Shown: piece after piece, positions 7,607 to 15,180 of the stretch
Position numbering within the stretch: the stretch's first letter is position 1
Layout of the letters: each line of letters begins with the position of its first letter
Source of the DNA: an uncultured Bacteroidia bacterium
GTDB taxonomy: Bacteria > Bacteroidota > Bacteroidia > NS11-12g > UBA9320
Length of the DNA stretch: 64,000 nt
Direction: 5' to 3'
Assembly (NCBI GenBank): GCA_943787465.1
Contig: CALSMN010000001.1
Span: forward strand, 62,001 to 126,000
Notes under the pieces: model-generated
Database searches by the model: none
Told to the model about the DNA's origin: nothing
The model's input: the letters and a program-made list of their open reading frames with translations, nothing else
Position numbers and translations under genes: made by a program

Positions 7607-9108
7607 AATTTTTATATCCTTTTGCTTTGTTGTTCCTATCCTGTGCTTCTATTCAGTCCCTAGAAGGCGGGCCTAAGGATAGTAACGGACCTAGTATAAG
7701 CCGTATTGTTCCAGCATATGGAGAAAAGCACGTTACTGATCCAGTAATTGTTATTGATTTTGATGAATATATTAAATCAGATAAACTCGATGAGGTAATT
7801 ATTATATCACCAAATCAAATAGTAAAACCCACCATTAAAATAAAAAATAAAAGACTAACGATTCGATTAAACGACTCATTACTTTTAGATAAAACATATA
7901 CTATCCAATTAAATAATGGCATTGTTGATGTTAACGAAGGGAACCCTGTAGGTAATATACAACATGTGTTTTCAACAGGAGACTATGTAGACTCCTTTTC
8001 TTATAAAGGTGTGGTGTTTTCAAATTTAAATCAAAACGTTTTAAAAAATTACAATGTTCATCTATATGAAAATCAAAACGATAGTTGTATTCTTAACGTG
8101 AAACCTAATTATTTAATTAAAACAAATAAAAATGGAGAATTCCAGTTTGATAATCTTCCTAATCAAAAATTTATGGTTCTTGTGTTAAACGATGAAAATA
8201 AAAACCTATTGTATGATTATAATGAAGAATCCTCTGTTCTTTCATATATAGAAAGTAATAAAACTAAAGGGGATACTTTTTACACATTTTTAAGTAAAAA
8301 AGAAAAATATATACCGTCTTTAATAAAACCTAGATTTCCTGGTGTGGTAAATTTTAAAATGAATCAACCATTGTATATAGATACCGTGGATGTAATAATT
8401 AATGATACGAAAACTAAATATTTTATAAATAATACAAGAGATACCATTACTGCTTATTGTGATTCAATGATTGAATCAATAAAAATATATATAGGTGCAG
8501 ATAGTTTTGATTTTAATTATAATATAGATAGTAGCAGTTATAAAATGATACCAAGATTAACCTATACGTTACTATACAATAAAATTAAAATTAAATCTAC
8601 AATTCCAGGAAAATTTGACTCAGAATTTTTAAATATACACGTTGATGATAAAGATGTTAATTTTCAATTGTCTAAATTAAATCCTCAAGAAATAGAAATA
8701 GATTTAGAAGCTAACGATAAAATACAATTAAATATTAAAGAAGGATTTATAACAACATATTTTCATCAAACAAATAAGTTAGATACTATTATAATAAATA
8801 AAAAACATGATTATAAAAATCAGTTAATTATTAATTTAAAAACCACAAAAACAGAAAAATATATAATAGAATTAATCCGGGAAAAGCAAATAATTGAATG
8901 TCGGTATTTGAGTGATATAAATAAGCAAGTATTTAAAAATATTGAGCCGGGATTATATGATATAAGAATAATAAAAGATTTAAATAAAAATAAAATATGG
9001 GATCCTGGCTCAATATTTTTAAAAGTACATTCAGAACCAGTAAAAATATATACCAATATTAATATTAGAGAAAATTGGATTAACAACTTAGATATTAACC
9101 AATTATAA
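7603..9108 (+). CDS. Lipoprotein with N-terminal Ig-like (SbsA-type) domain
   Basis: A 501-residue lipoprotein. The signal peptide ends in the lipobox LFLSC (C14). Residues about 30-125 look like a bacterial Ig-like domain of the SbsA/Big_5 type (ISRIVPAYGEKHVTDPVIVIDFDEYI, then LDKTYTIQLNNGIVDVNEGNPV). The rest is low-complexity, rich in Asn, Lys and Ile, and beta-rich. The family is common in Bacteroidota without known function. It is translationally coupled to mnmG (ATGA overlap). Base composition falls to roughly 20% G+C over the last kilobase. Confidence 0.75.
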   Translation: MKFLYPFALLFLSCASIQSLEGGPKDSNGPSISRIVPAYGEKHVTDPVIVIDFDEYIKSDKLDEVIIISPNQIVKPTIKIKNKRLTIRLNDSLLLDKTYTIQLNNGIVDVNEGNPVGNIQHVFSTGDYVDSFSYKGVVFSNLNQNVLKNYNVHLYENQNDSCILNVKPNYLIKTNKNGEFQFDNLPNQKFMVLVLNDENKNLLYDYNEESSVLSYIESNKTKGDTFYTFLSKKEKYIPSLIKPRFPGVVNFKMNQPLYIDTVDVIINDTKTKYFINNTRDTITAYCDSMIESIKIYIGADSFDFNYNIDSSSYKMIPRLTYTLLYNKIKIKSTIPGKFDSEFLNIHVDDKDVNFQLSKLNPQEIEIDLEANDKIQLNIKEGFITTYFHQTNKLDTIIINKKHDYKNQLIINLKTTKTEKYIIELIREKQIIECRYLSDINKQVFKNIEPGLYDIRIIKDLNKNKIWDPGSIFLKVHSEPVKIYTNINIRENWINNLDINQL

Positions 9109-9461
9109 AATTATACACATACTTAATAACAAAATATGTTTAAATAATAAGTACAAAATAATTTAGATGAATTAATATATTTTATCTTCAATATAAAATA
9201 TATATATACGTGATATTAACATTAAAAACTGCTCTTTTTAACATGTTAATTATTAACAGAATTGTGTTAAAATAATAATAATTAAAGTGTTATTAAATTA
9301 TTATTAATTAATAATCAGTATTTTATAAAAATAGATATGTTAAAAATATGTTATTTTAATTTTTAAAAAAAATATTATAACCATATCAACATACACTTAT
9401 ATAATTACTATAATTATTTAAATTTATATATAAAACTATATAAATAATAGAAGAATGGAAA
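9109..9461. other. Extremely AT-rich gene-free region with a DnaA box; candidate replication origin
   Basis: No reading frame or RNA gene is recognisable here. By direct count, bases 9121-9460 contain 42 G or C out of 340, about 12%. At its left edge, 9111-9119 is TTATACACA, a perfect match to the DnaA box TTATNCACA. Inside are a near-palindrome GTTAATTATTAAC (9245-9257) and repeated ATATGTTA motifs around 9336-9355. The stretch could serve as a DNA-unwinding element, or could simply be a degenerate promoter region for pheS. Only one perfect DnaA box is present, so the origin call is an inference resting mainly on context. Confidence 0.4.
9111..9119 (+). promoter_or_regulatory. DnaA box (TTATACACA)
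   Basis: Exact match to TTATNCACA, three bases after the stop codon of the Ig-like lipoprotein gene and at the edge of the AT-rich stretch. Single boxes occur by chance in AT-rich DNA, so its value depends on its position beside the two parS sites and mnmG. Confidence 0.4.
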
Positions 9462-9506
9462 ATGGATATTGTTCCTTTTTTAATATTCGCTTTATTTGTT
9501 AAAAAT

Positions 9507-10514
9507 ATGAAGGAAAAACTAAATAAAATAGATGAAAGTGCACAAAATTTTATAATTAAATCAAAAAATGATTTAGAAAATTTTAGGTTAAAATTTTTAG
9601 TTAAAAAAGGTATTTTAAATACACTTTTCCTGGAATTTAAAGAACTTCCTTCTGAAGAAAAGAAAGAGATTGGTCAGCTGTTAAATAATTTAAAAAAATC
9701 GATAGAGGGTATTTATCAATCAGAAAATTCAAAACTCAATAAAGAAGAAAATATTAATAATCAAAACAATGAATTGCCAGGATATTTTTCTGAGTTAGGA
9801 AGTAGACATATTATTAGTCAAGTTTTAGATGATATGATAGAAATTTTCGAACGTTTAGGTTTTTCTGTTTCCACAGGCCCAGAAATAGAAGATGACTGGC
9901 ATAATTTCTCTGCATTAAATTTTCCTAAAAATCATCCTGCAAGAGACATGCAAGACACATTTTTTGTTGAAGAAGAGCTTGCATTAAGGACACACACCTC
10001 TTCTGTACAAGTAAGACTTATGGAAAAAGGAGATTTACCTATTCGAAGCATTATGCCCGGACGTGTTTATAGAAATGAAGCTATATCAGCTCGCTCAAAC
10101 TGTTTTTTTCATCAAGTTGAGGGTTTATATATAGATAAAGGTGTTTCTTTCTCAGATCTAAAACAAACGCTATATAATTTTGTGAAAGAATTTTTTGGAC
10201 CCGAAACTAAGGTAAGATTTAGAGCCTCTTATTTTCCTTTTACAGAACCAAGTGCAGAAATGGATATCTTTTTAGGTACAAAAACAGAATCAGATAACAG
10301 GTTAACCAAAGGTACAGGTTGGTTAGAAATTTTAGGTTGTGGAATGGTAGATCCTAATGTATTGGTTAATTGTAATATAGACCCAAAAACATATACTGGG
10401 TTTGCATTTGGATTAGGTGTAGATCGAATTGCGATGTTAAAATATGGAGTAAAAGATTTACGAACTTTTTTTAATAACGATCAACGTTTTTTAGGCCAGT
10501 TTCAGAGTTTATAA
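9507..10514 (+). CDS. pheS: Phenylalanyl-tRNA synthetase alpha subunit
   Basis: A 335-residue class II synthetase subunit that charges tRNA-Phe as an alpha2-beta2 enzyme with PheT, which is not in the window. The N-terminal helical coiled region (1-90) is followed by the catalytic core: motif 2 region GRVYRNEAISARSNCFFHQVEG, FPFTEPSAEMD, and motif 3 GFAFGLGVDRIAMLKYG. The frame is open from 9462, but the ATG at 9507 (MKEKLNKIDE) starts where the family normally begins, and the extra residues are hydrophobic and atypical. The first 250 bp are strikingly AT-rich. Confidence 0.95.
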   Translation: MKEKLNKIDESAQNFIIKSKNDLENFRLKFLVKKGILNTLFLEFKELPSEEKKEIGQLLNNLKKSIEGIYQSENSKLNKEENINNQNNELPGYFSELGSRHIISQVLDDMIEIFERLGFSVSTGPEIEDDWHNFSALNFPKNHPARDMQDTFFVEEELALRTHTSSVQVRLMEKGDLPIRSIMPGRVYRNEAISARSNCFFHQVEGLYIDKGVSFSDLKQTLYNFVKEFFGPETKVRFRASYFPFTEPSAEMDIFLGTKTESDNRLTKGTGWLEILGCGMVDPNVLVNCNIDPKTYTGFAFGLGVDRIAMLKYGVKDLRTFFNNDQRFLGQFQSL

Positions 10515-10530
10515 TTCAAAAAAAGGAAAT

Positions 10531-10565
10531 AAAAAAAGGGTTGTGATTTCACAACCCTTTTTAGT
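10531..10565. terminator. Bidirectional intrinsic terminator between pheS and lipoprotein
   Basis: A perfect 8-bp stem GGGTTGTG / CACAACCC (10538-10545 and 10550-10557) with loop ATTT is preceded by seven A and followed by five T. It can terminate both the plus-strand pheS transcript and the convergent minus-strand lipoprotein transcript. Confidence 0.88.
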
Positions 10566-10584
10566 TAAATAACTAAGCTCTTAT

Positions 10585-10776
10585 TCAGCTGTAGTGAGTA
10601 TCAACTGGAGTTGTTTCAGCTGGAGTTGTTTCAGCCGGAGTGTTGTCAGCTGGTGCTGTAGAATCTACAGCTGTAGAATCAGCGTTTGCTCCTTCACCTT
10701 CTCCTGTAGTAGCGTCGCCACAAGCAACAAAACCAAATACAGATACGATAGCTAATAATGCGATAATTTTTTTCAT
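10585..10776 (-). CDS. Small low-complexity lipoprotein
   Basis: A 63-residue protein. The signal peptide (KKIIALLAIVSVFGFVAC) ends in the lipobox GFVAC. The mature part is a short acidic, Thr/Ala/Pro/Asp-rich tail with PAETT repeated in tandem, encoded by a near-perfect 15-bp DNA repeat at about 10606-10640. Similar small acidic lipoproteins are frequent in Flavobacteriia, with no known function. A good promoter upstream and a terminator downstream support a real, separately transcribed gene. Confidence 0.75.
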   Translation of the reverse strand: MKKIIALLAIVSVFGFVACGDATTGEGEGANADSTAVDSTAPADNTPAETTPAETTPVDTHYS

Positions 10777-10816
10777 TTTGGTGTAATTTTAATGGTTAAA
10801 TAAATTTATTAAGTTG

Positions 10817-10844
10817 CAAATATAAGTGTTTTTTAAAAATACAA
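10817..10844 (-). promoter_or_regulatory. Promoter of the small lipoprotein gene
   Basis: On the minus strand, TTG (10844-10842) is followed after 17 bp by TATATTTG (10824-10817), matching the Bacteroidota -33/-7 pattern TTTG-N17-23-TAnnTTTG. The predicted leader before the ATG at 10776 is about 35 bases. The -33 part abuts the stop codon of der. Confidence 0.7.
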
Positions 10845-12149
10845 TTATTTTTTTCTGAAAAACAGCCGTATAGGTATACCCGATAAGTTAAAGTTTGCTC
10901 GAAGTTTGTTTTCTAAAAACCGCTTATAACTGTCAGGAATATATTGTGGTAGATTACAAAAAAAAGCAAAAGACGGACACGGTGTTGGTAACTGCGTAAT
11001 GTATTTAATTTTAATATATTTTCCTTTTATAGAAGGTGGTGGTGTTTTTTCAATAATAGGAAGAAAGAAATCGTTCAATTTGGAAGTGCTAATTTTTAGG
11101 TTCATAGAATCATAAACAGAAATTAAACTTTCTAGAGCTTTAAGTACTCTTTGTTTCTTAATAGCGGAAACAAACAATATGGGCACATCCACAAACGGAG
11201 CAATCTTTTCTTTAATTAGCGCTTCATATTCTTTAGTGCTATTGGTGTTTTTTTCAACTAGGTCCCATTTATTTACAACAACCACAATACCCTTTCCGTT
11301 TTTCTGAGCCAACCCAAATAAATTCATGTCTTGTGCCTCTATTCCTCGAGTAGCATCTATAACTAAAGCAACAACATCCACATTTTCTATAGCTCGAACA
11401 GAGCGCATAACAGAATAAAACTCAATATCCTCTGACACTTTACTTTTTTTTCTAACACCAGCAGTATCAACCAAAAACACATCATGGTTAAAAGCCTTAT
11501 ATCTTACAAACAACGTGTCTCTTGTTGTACCAGGTATATCTGTTACAATGTTTCTGTCTTCTCCAAGAAGCGTGTTGCAAATTGTAGACTTTCCAACGTT
11601 TGGTCTGCCAATGAATGCTATTTTAGGTATATTGTCTTCTAATGATACATCTCCTTCGGGTAGCAAACCAACCAAATCATCCAACAATTCACCAGTTCCG
11701 CTGCCAGACAAGGAGGATATCGGATAAAGCGTTTCAATACCTAAAGCATAGTAAGAGTTGGCCATAAATACCCTTTCGTCATTGTCTGCTTTGTTGGCAA
11801 CAACTAGAAACGGCTTGTTGCTTTGTCGTATGATCTGATAGAAAGCGATATCTAGATCGTTGGGGTCTAAAACAGCATCTACCACAAAAAGCAATACATC
11901 TGCTTCGTTTATTGCGAGCTCAACCTGTTCGCGGATACTACTTTCAAAAATATCGTTACTATTTACAACATATCCTCCCGTGTCTATGACTGTAAATTCT
12001 TTACCAATCCAGTCGCTTTTACCATAATGACGATCCCTGGTTACCCCGCTTATATTATCAACAATTGCTTTTCTTTCTCCAATTAGTCGATTAAAAAGAG
12101 TAGATTTTCCAACATTTGGTCTTCCTACGATTGCTACTATTCCTGCCAT
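10845..12149 (-). CDS. der: Ribosome biogenesis GTPase Der (EngA)
   Basis: A 434-residue GTPase required for 50S subunit assembly. Two tandem G domains are visible: GRPNVGKSTLFN near residue 8 and GRPNVGKSTICN near residue 180, each with its DTxG (VIDTGG, LVDTAG) and NKxD (NKAD, NKWD) motifs. The C-terminal KH-like domain ends in the basic GIPIRLFFRKK. Length and order match the family. It lies 29 bp downstream of era in the same orientation, and the gap holds its own TACCTTTG box. Confidence 0.97.
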   Translation of the reverse strand: MAGIVAIVGRPNVGKSTLFNRLIGERKAIVDNISGVTRDRHYGKSDWIGKEFTVIDTGGYVVNSNDIFESSIREQVELAINEADVLLFVVDAVLDPNDLDIAFYQIIRQSNKPFLVVANKADNDERVFMANSYYALGIETLYPISSLSGSGTGELLDDLVGLLPEGDVSLEDNIPKIAFIGRPNVGKSTICNTLLGEDRNIVTDIPGTTRDTLFVRYKAFNHDVFLVDTAGVRKKSKVSEDIEFYSVMRSVRAIENVDVVALVIDATRGIEAQDMNLFGLAQKNGKGIVVVVNKWDLVEKNTNSTKEYEALIKEKIAPFVDVPILFVSAIKKQRVLKALESLISVYDSMNLKISTSKLNDFFLPIIEKTPPPSIKGKYIKIKYITQLPTPCPSFAFFCNLPQYIPDSYKRFLENKLRANFNLSGIPIRLFFRKK

Positions 12150-12161
12150 TTTCTATTCGTT

Positions 12162-12169
12162 CAAAGGTA
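12162..12169 (-). promoter_or_regulatory. -7 promoter box (TACCTTTG) of der
   Basis: Minus-strand TACCTTTG matches TAnnTTTG and lies 12 bases before the der ATG at 12149, in the short era-der gap. It suggests der can be transcribed separately from era. No clear -33 element was found. Confidence 0.45.
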
Positions 12170-12178
12170 CGCGCATAT

Positions 12179-13060
12179 TTATTTCTTCAAGTAACCAAAA
12201 TATCTCAACTGTTGTTCATCTGAACGCCAATCCTTTTTAACCTTTACAGTCAATGATAAAAACACCTTTTTATGAACAAAAGCTTCAATTCTTTTTCTAG
12301 AAGCAATCCCGAGCGCTTTAATAGCCGAACCCCCTTTTCCTAAAAGTATTCCTTTTTGCGATTCTCTTTCAACAAATACGGTAGCGTAAATTTCATCGAT
12401 TGTTTCTTTTTCATTGTAGTTGGTCACACTTACCTCAACACTGTATGGTATTTCTTTTTTGAACAAGTTTAAAATTTGTTCTCGAATCATTTCGCTTACC
12501 AAAAAACGAACACTTTCGTCACTTATAGTTTCTTTATCATAAAAAGCAGGGTGCTCGGGAGAAAGTAAAACCAAAGAAGCAACAACCGTTTCTATGTTAA
12601 AACCTTCCTTTGCGCTGGCTAAAAAAACATGATCCGTGTTAAATGTATTTTTAATGGATTCCATATGAGCTTCTATGGAATCCTGATTTTCTACCAAGTC
12701 TGCCTTATTTAAAACAACCACCAATGGACAGGTTGTTTTTTTCATGCGCTCCACAAATAGGTCAAACTTTGGATACTGGCCATCTAAAACAAGCAGCACA
12801 ACATCCGCATCTTCAAGAGATTCATTAACACTACCCATCATAGCCTCTTGAAGCTTGTATGCTGATTCTTCAATAATGCCAGGTGTGTCTGAGAAGATAA
12901 GTTGGTGGTTTTCACCATTTAATATGCCTTTAATTCGATGTCGGGTTGTTTGAGCTTTTGGGTTGGTGATAACCAAGTCTTCTTTTAAAATAGCATTTAA
13001 TAAGGTCGACTTACCCGCATTAGGCAAACCCACAATGGCAATAAATCCAGATTTAAACAC
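12179..13060 (-). CDS. era: GTPase Era
   Basis: A 293-residue GTPase that binds the 3' end of 16S rRNA and monitors 30S maturation. The N-terminal G domain has GLPNAGKSTLLN (P-loop), SDTPGI and NKAD. The C-terminal KH domain includes GILLGKGGSAIKALG, the GxxG RNA-binding loop, at about 235-250. The start is GTG at 13060 (MFKSGFIAIVG). The promoter box ends four bases before it. Confidence 0.96.
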   Translation of the reverse strand: MFKSGFIAIVGLPNAGKSTLLNAILKEDLVITNPKAQTTRHRIKGILNGENHQLIFSDTPGIIEESAYKLQEAMMGSVNESLEDADVVLLVLDGQYPKFDLFVERMKKTTCPLVVVLNKADLVENQDSIEAHMESIKNTFNTDHVFLASAKEGFNIETVVASLVLLSPEHPAFYDKETISDESVRFLVSEMIREQILNLFKKEIPYSVEVSVTNYNEKETIDEIYATVFVERESQKGILLGKGGSAIKALGIASRKRIEAFVHKKVFLSLTVKVKKDWRSDEQQLRYFGYLKK

Positions 13061-13064
13061 GCTA

Positions 13065-13098
13065 CAAAAGTAACCCGTTGTATTTCAATATATTCCAA
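13065..13098 (-). promoter_or_regulatory. Promoter of era
   Basis: Minus strand: TTG (13098-13096), 23 bp, then TACTTTTG (13072-13065), within the Bacteroidota spacing range. Only TAGC separates the -7 box from the GTG start codon, so the predicted mRNA is leaderless. Confidence 0.6.
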
Positions 13099-13211
13099 TC
13101 CACAATAAAGTGTCTGTAAACTAATTTAATTTATTTTGTAACGAGCAACCATTAAGTGTTGTCTTACATATGAAATTAACTCAAACATTAAAAATCTAAA
13201 AAAACATCATT

Positions 13212-13520
13212 ATGAAAAAATTACATTTATTAGTTGTATTGGTTGCTGGAACCATGGCATTTTATTCTTGTCAAAAATTAATTGACCTTGTTCCAAAAAA
13301 AGACGGAGATTGTGAAAAAGGCAACACAGAACAGTGTGAGGGAAAAGGTTCAATTACAATGAACCATAAAGGCAAAGTAGAAATAGCGAGGTGTGGAGTT
13401 TTAATTCACACACAAGATAAATCTGGAAACCCCATCACCGTTCTAGAGCCTGAAGAAAACAGACAGTATTGTTTCATAAAGAACAAAGAATTTGGGTTTA
13501 AGATCCAAGAGCTCTACTGA
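13212..13520 (+). CDS. Small hypothetical lipoprotein
   Basis: A 102-residue protein with a clear signal peptide and lipobox (MAFYSC, C20). The mature part has four further cysteines (positions about 34, 42, 61 and 87) that could form disulfides, and no domain I recognise. A short AT-rich leader precedes the ATG. Immediately after its stop codon lies a fragment of a different coding sequence (13502-13699), so this gene may sit at a deletion junction. Confidence 0.65.
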   Translation: MKKLHLLVVLVAGTMAFYSCQKLIDLVPKKDGDCEKGNTEQCEGKGSITMNHKGKVEIARCGVLIHTQDKSGNPITVLEPEENRQYCFIKNKEFGFKIQELY

Positions 13521-13699
13521 AATTTGGTGTAGATTTAGAACAAGGGTTAATGTACCAAAAAAAGTGGAATAGAAACGCATTAGTTTTTGAACTTTTGAGT
13601 CAATTTTCTTTGACACAAGTATCTAAAAATGCGGACTATGTGGCGTTTCAAAATAAGTTTAGATTTTCTTTAGGATTAGGATACTTGTTTGGGGAATAG
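13502..13699 (+). pseudogene. Remnant of an outer-membrane beta-barrel protein gene (C-terminal end)
   Basis: A frame free of stops runs from 13502 to a TAG at 13697-13699 without a plausible start. Its translation contains FGVDLEQGLMYQKKWN and ends in FRFSLGLGYLFGE, an alternating hydrophobic/aromatic pattern typical of the last strands of a beta-barrel outer membrane protein. The rest of that gene is absent; upstream in this frame there is a stop at 13499. It is interpreted as the 3' remnant of a deleted gene. A very short genuine ORF from the internal ATG at about 13550 is a weaker alternative. Confidence 0.45.
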
Positions 13700-13710
13700 A
13701 TATCAAAAAA

Positions 13711-15180
13711 TCAGTCCTTCAAAACAATTAGTTTGGTGTGAAGATATGAGCTATCCAATACTTCAACACGATATTTTACTTTAAGAGCATTGTAGGTACT
13801 CAGGTGCGAAATCAACAACGTATCTCCAGTTTTAACCTGGTTTAACCATAAACGAGGCACAAAAAACCCTTTTTCTAATTCTAATTTTTTTAAATAGAAA
13901 AGATGCGGTTCAAATCCATGGGCGGTATCTAATAAGATTCGAGTATTGGAAGTTAAGTTGCTTTTGTGTTCTGGGTTTTTTAAGTAATGAGAAATACCAT
14001 TGGTTTCCCATTCATAGTATTTTTCAGAAGGGTTTAAAGCATAACCATAGGCCCTCTTGTAGGGTACCCACAACAATAGCAACAAGCTAAGCACCATCCA
14101 CCCTTTTTTTAATTTAAAAAAACAAACAAAATCAAACAGAACGAGCGCCACAGACACAGCAAACAAAGGAATAACAGGAGCGATATACCAAAAATTTTGA
14201 GATCCCACGGAGAGAACAAAAAACAAAACAAAACCTTGCACAAACCAAAAAAAGTGATTTTGAGAATTTAGTTTTTTAATAAGCACATAAACAGTGGCAG
14301 GTAACACAACCCAAAACCAGTAGCTCATTTTTTCCTTCAGCAATAAATTAAAGTAGTAAAAAAAACCCTCTTGTTTAAAAACGGATGTTTTAGAGGTGTT
14401 GAAGTATCTTGGAAACAACTCATTTTCCCAAACCAAACCGATATACCCGGGCTGCCTATTTTCTCTGAGCAGGTAGTAGGTAACAATTGGTAGAACAAAA
14501 ATCAACAAAGACCAATAAAAATGTGGGTTCTTTAGGGTAGACAACACCAGTTTGTTTTTTAACACCACCACAAGTGTGCCGGGTAACACCATCAAAATAG
14601 CAACGCTTTTAGTTAAAACGCCAAGCGACAAAATAAACCCACATAGATATAAATATTTGTTTTTTTGAGTTGCGCAATAGCCATATAGTAGGAACAAAAA
14701 CAACAAAAACTCAAAAACCAACAGAGCGTCATGATCTCCAAATCGACCAACATGGTCCCCATAAAACCCAGAAGAAGTGACCGTAATACCAGAAGCCAAA
14801 ATACCTATCCAGGTATTTTTGGTTGACACATACGCAGCAAAATAGACCAAAACCAACGACCCAATAGTAAACAGAACAGAGGGTAAACGTATCGCTAACT
14901 CATTAAGCCCCAGTGTGTGCAAAAACCCAACCTGTATCCAAGTGAGTAAAGGCGGCTTTAATTCATAGGTTTCGGGTTGAAAATTCCATGTTCTAACTAA
15001 CCAATTGTGCGACTGGTACATTTCGATTGCATTAATTGCGTTTCTAGACTCATCCCACATTCGAAACGGCAACAAATCTACTTTCAACCAAAGAGGAACA
15101 CTAAAAACAATCAAAAATAAGAACGGAACGAAGTATTTTTCGATCACATCGGCACCGTATTGTAGCTTCGTTTTATTCAT
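13711..15180 (-). CDS. Family-39 (PMT/ArnT-like) membrane glycosyltransferase
   Basis: A 489-residue polytopic membrane protein with about 10-12 hydrophobic segments. Features typical of GT39/GT-C enzymes are the Asp-Glu in the first periplasmic loop (RMWDESRNA), the ELKPPLLTWIQ segment and the HVGRFGDHD loop. It probably transfers a sugar from a polyprenyl-phosphate donor onto a lipid or protein in the periplasm; the acceptor is unknown. It overlaps the end of the TPR gene by 8 bp and is likely co-transcribed with it. Confidence 0.82.
   Translation of the reverse strand: MNKTKLQYGADVIEKYFVPFLFLIVFSVPLWLKVDLLPFRMWDESRNAINAIEMYQSHNWLVRTWNFQPETYELKPPLLTWIQVGFLHTLGLNELAIRLPSVLFTIGSLVLVYFAAYVSTKNTWIGILASGITVTSSGFYGDHVGRFGDHDALLVFEFLLFLFLLYGYCATQKNKYLYLCGFILSLGVLTKSVAILMVLPGTLVVVLKNKLVLSTLKNPHFYWSLLIFVLPIVTYYLLRENRQPGYIGLVWENELFPRYFNTSKTSVFKQEGFFYYFNLLLKEKMSYWFWVVLPATVYVLIKKLNSQNHFFWFVQGFVLFFVLSVGSQNFWYIAPVIPLFAVSVALVLFDFVCFFKLKKGWMVLSLLLLLWVPYKRAYGYALNPSEKYYEWETNGISHYLKNPEHKSNLTSNTRILLDTAHGFEPHLFYLKKLELEKGFFVPRLWLNQVKTGDTLLISHLSTYNALKVKYRVEVLDSSYLHTKLIVLKD

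Noticed and set aside
8090-8106. ACGTGAAACC half-site in the Ig-like lipoprotein gene
   Set aside because: Only one half of the palindrome is present (about 12 of 16 bases), so it is not counted as parS.
9462-9506. Longer pheS start with a hydrophobic leader
   Set aside because: PheS is cytosolic and begins at the helical MKEKLNKI region; the extension is an artefact of AT-rich DNA.
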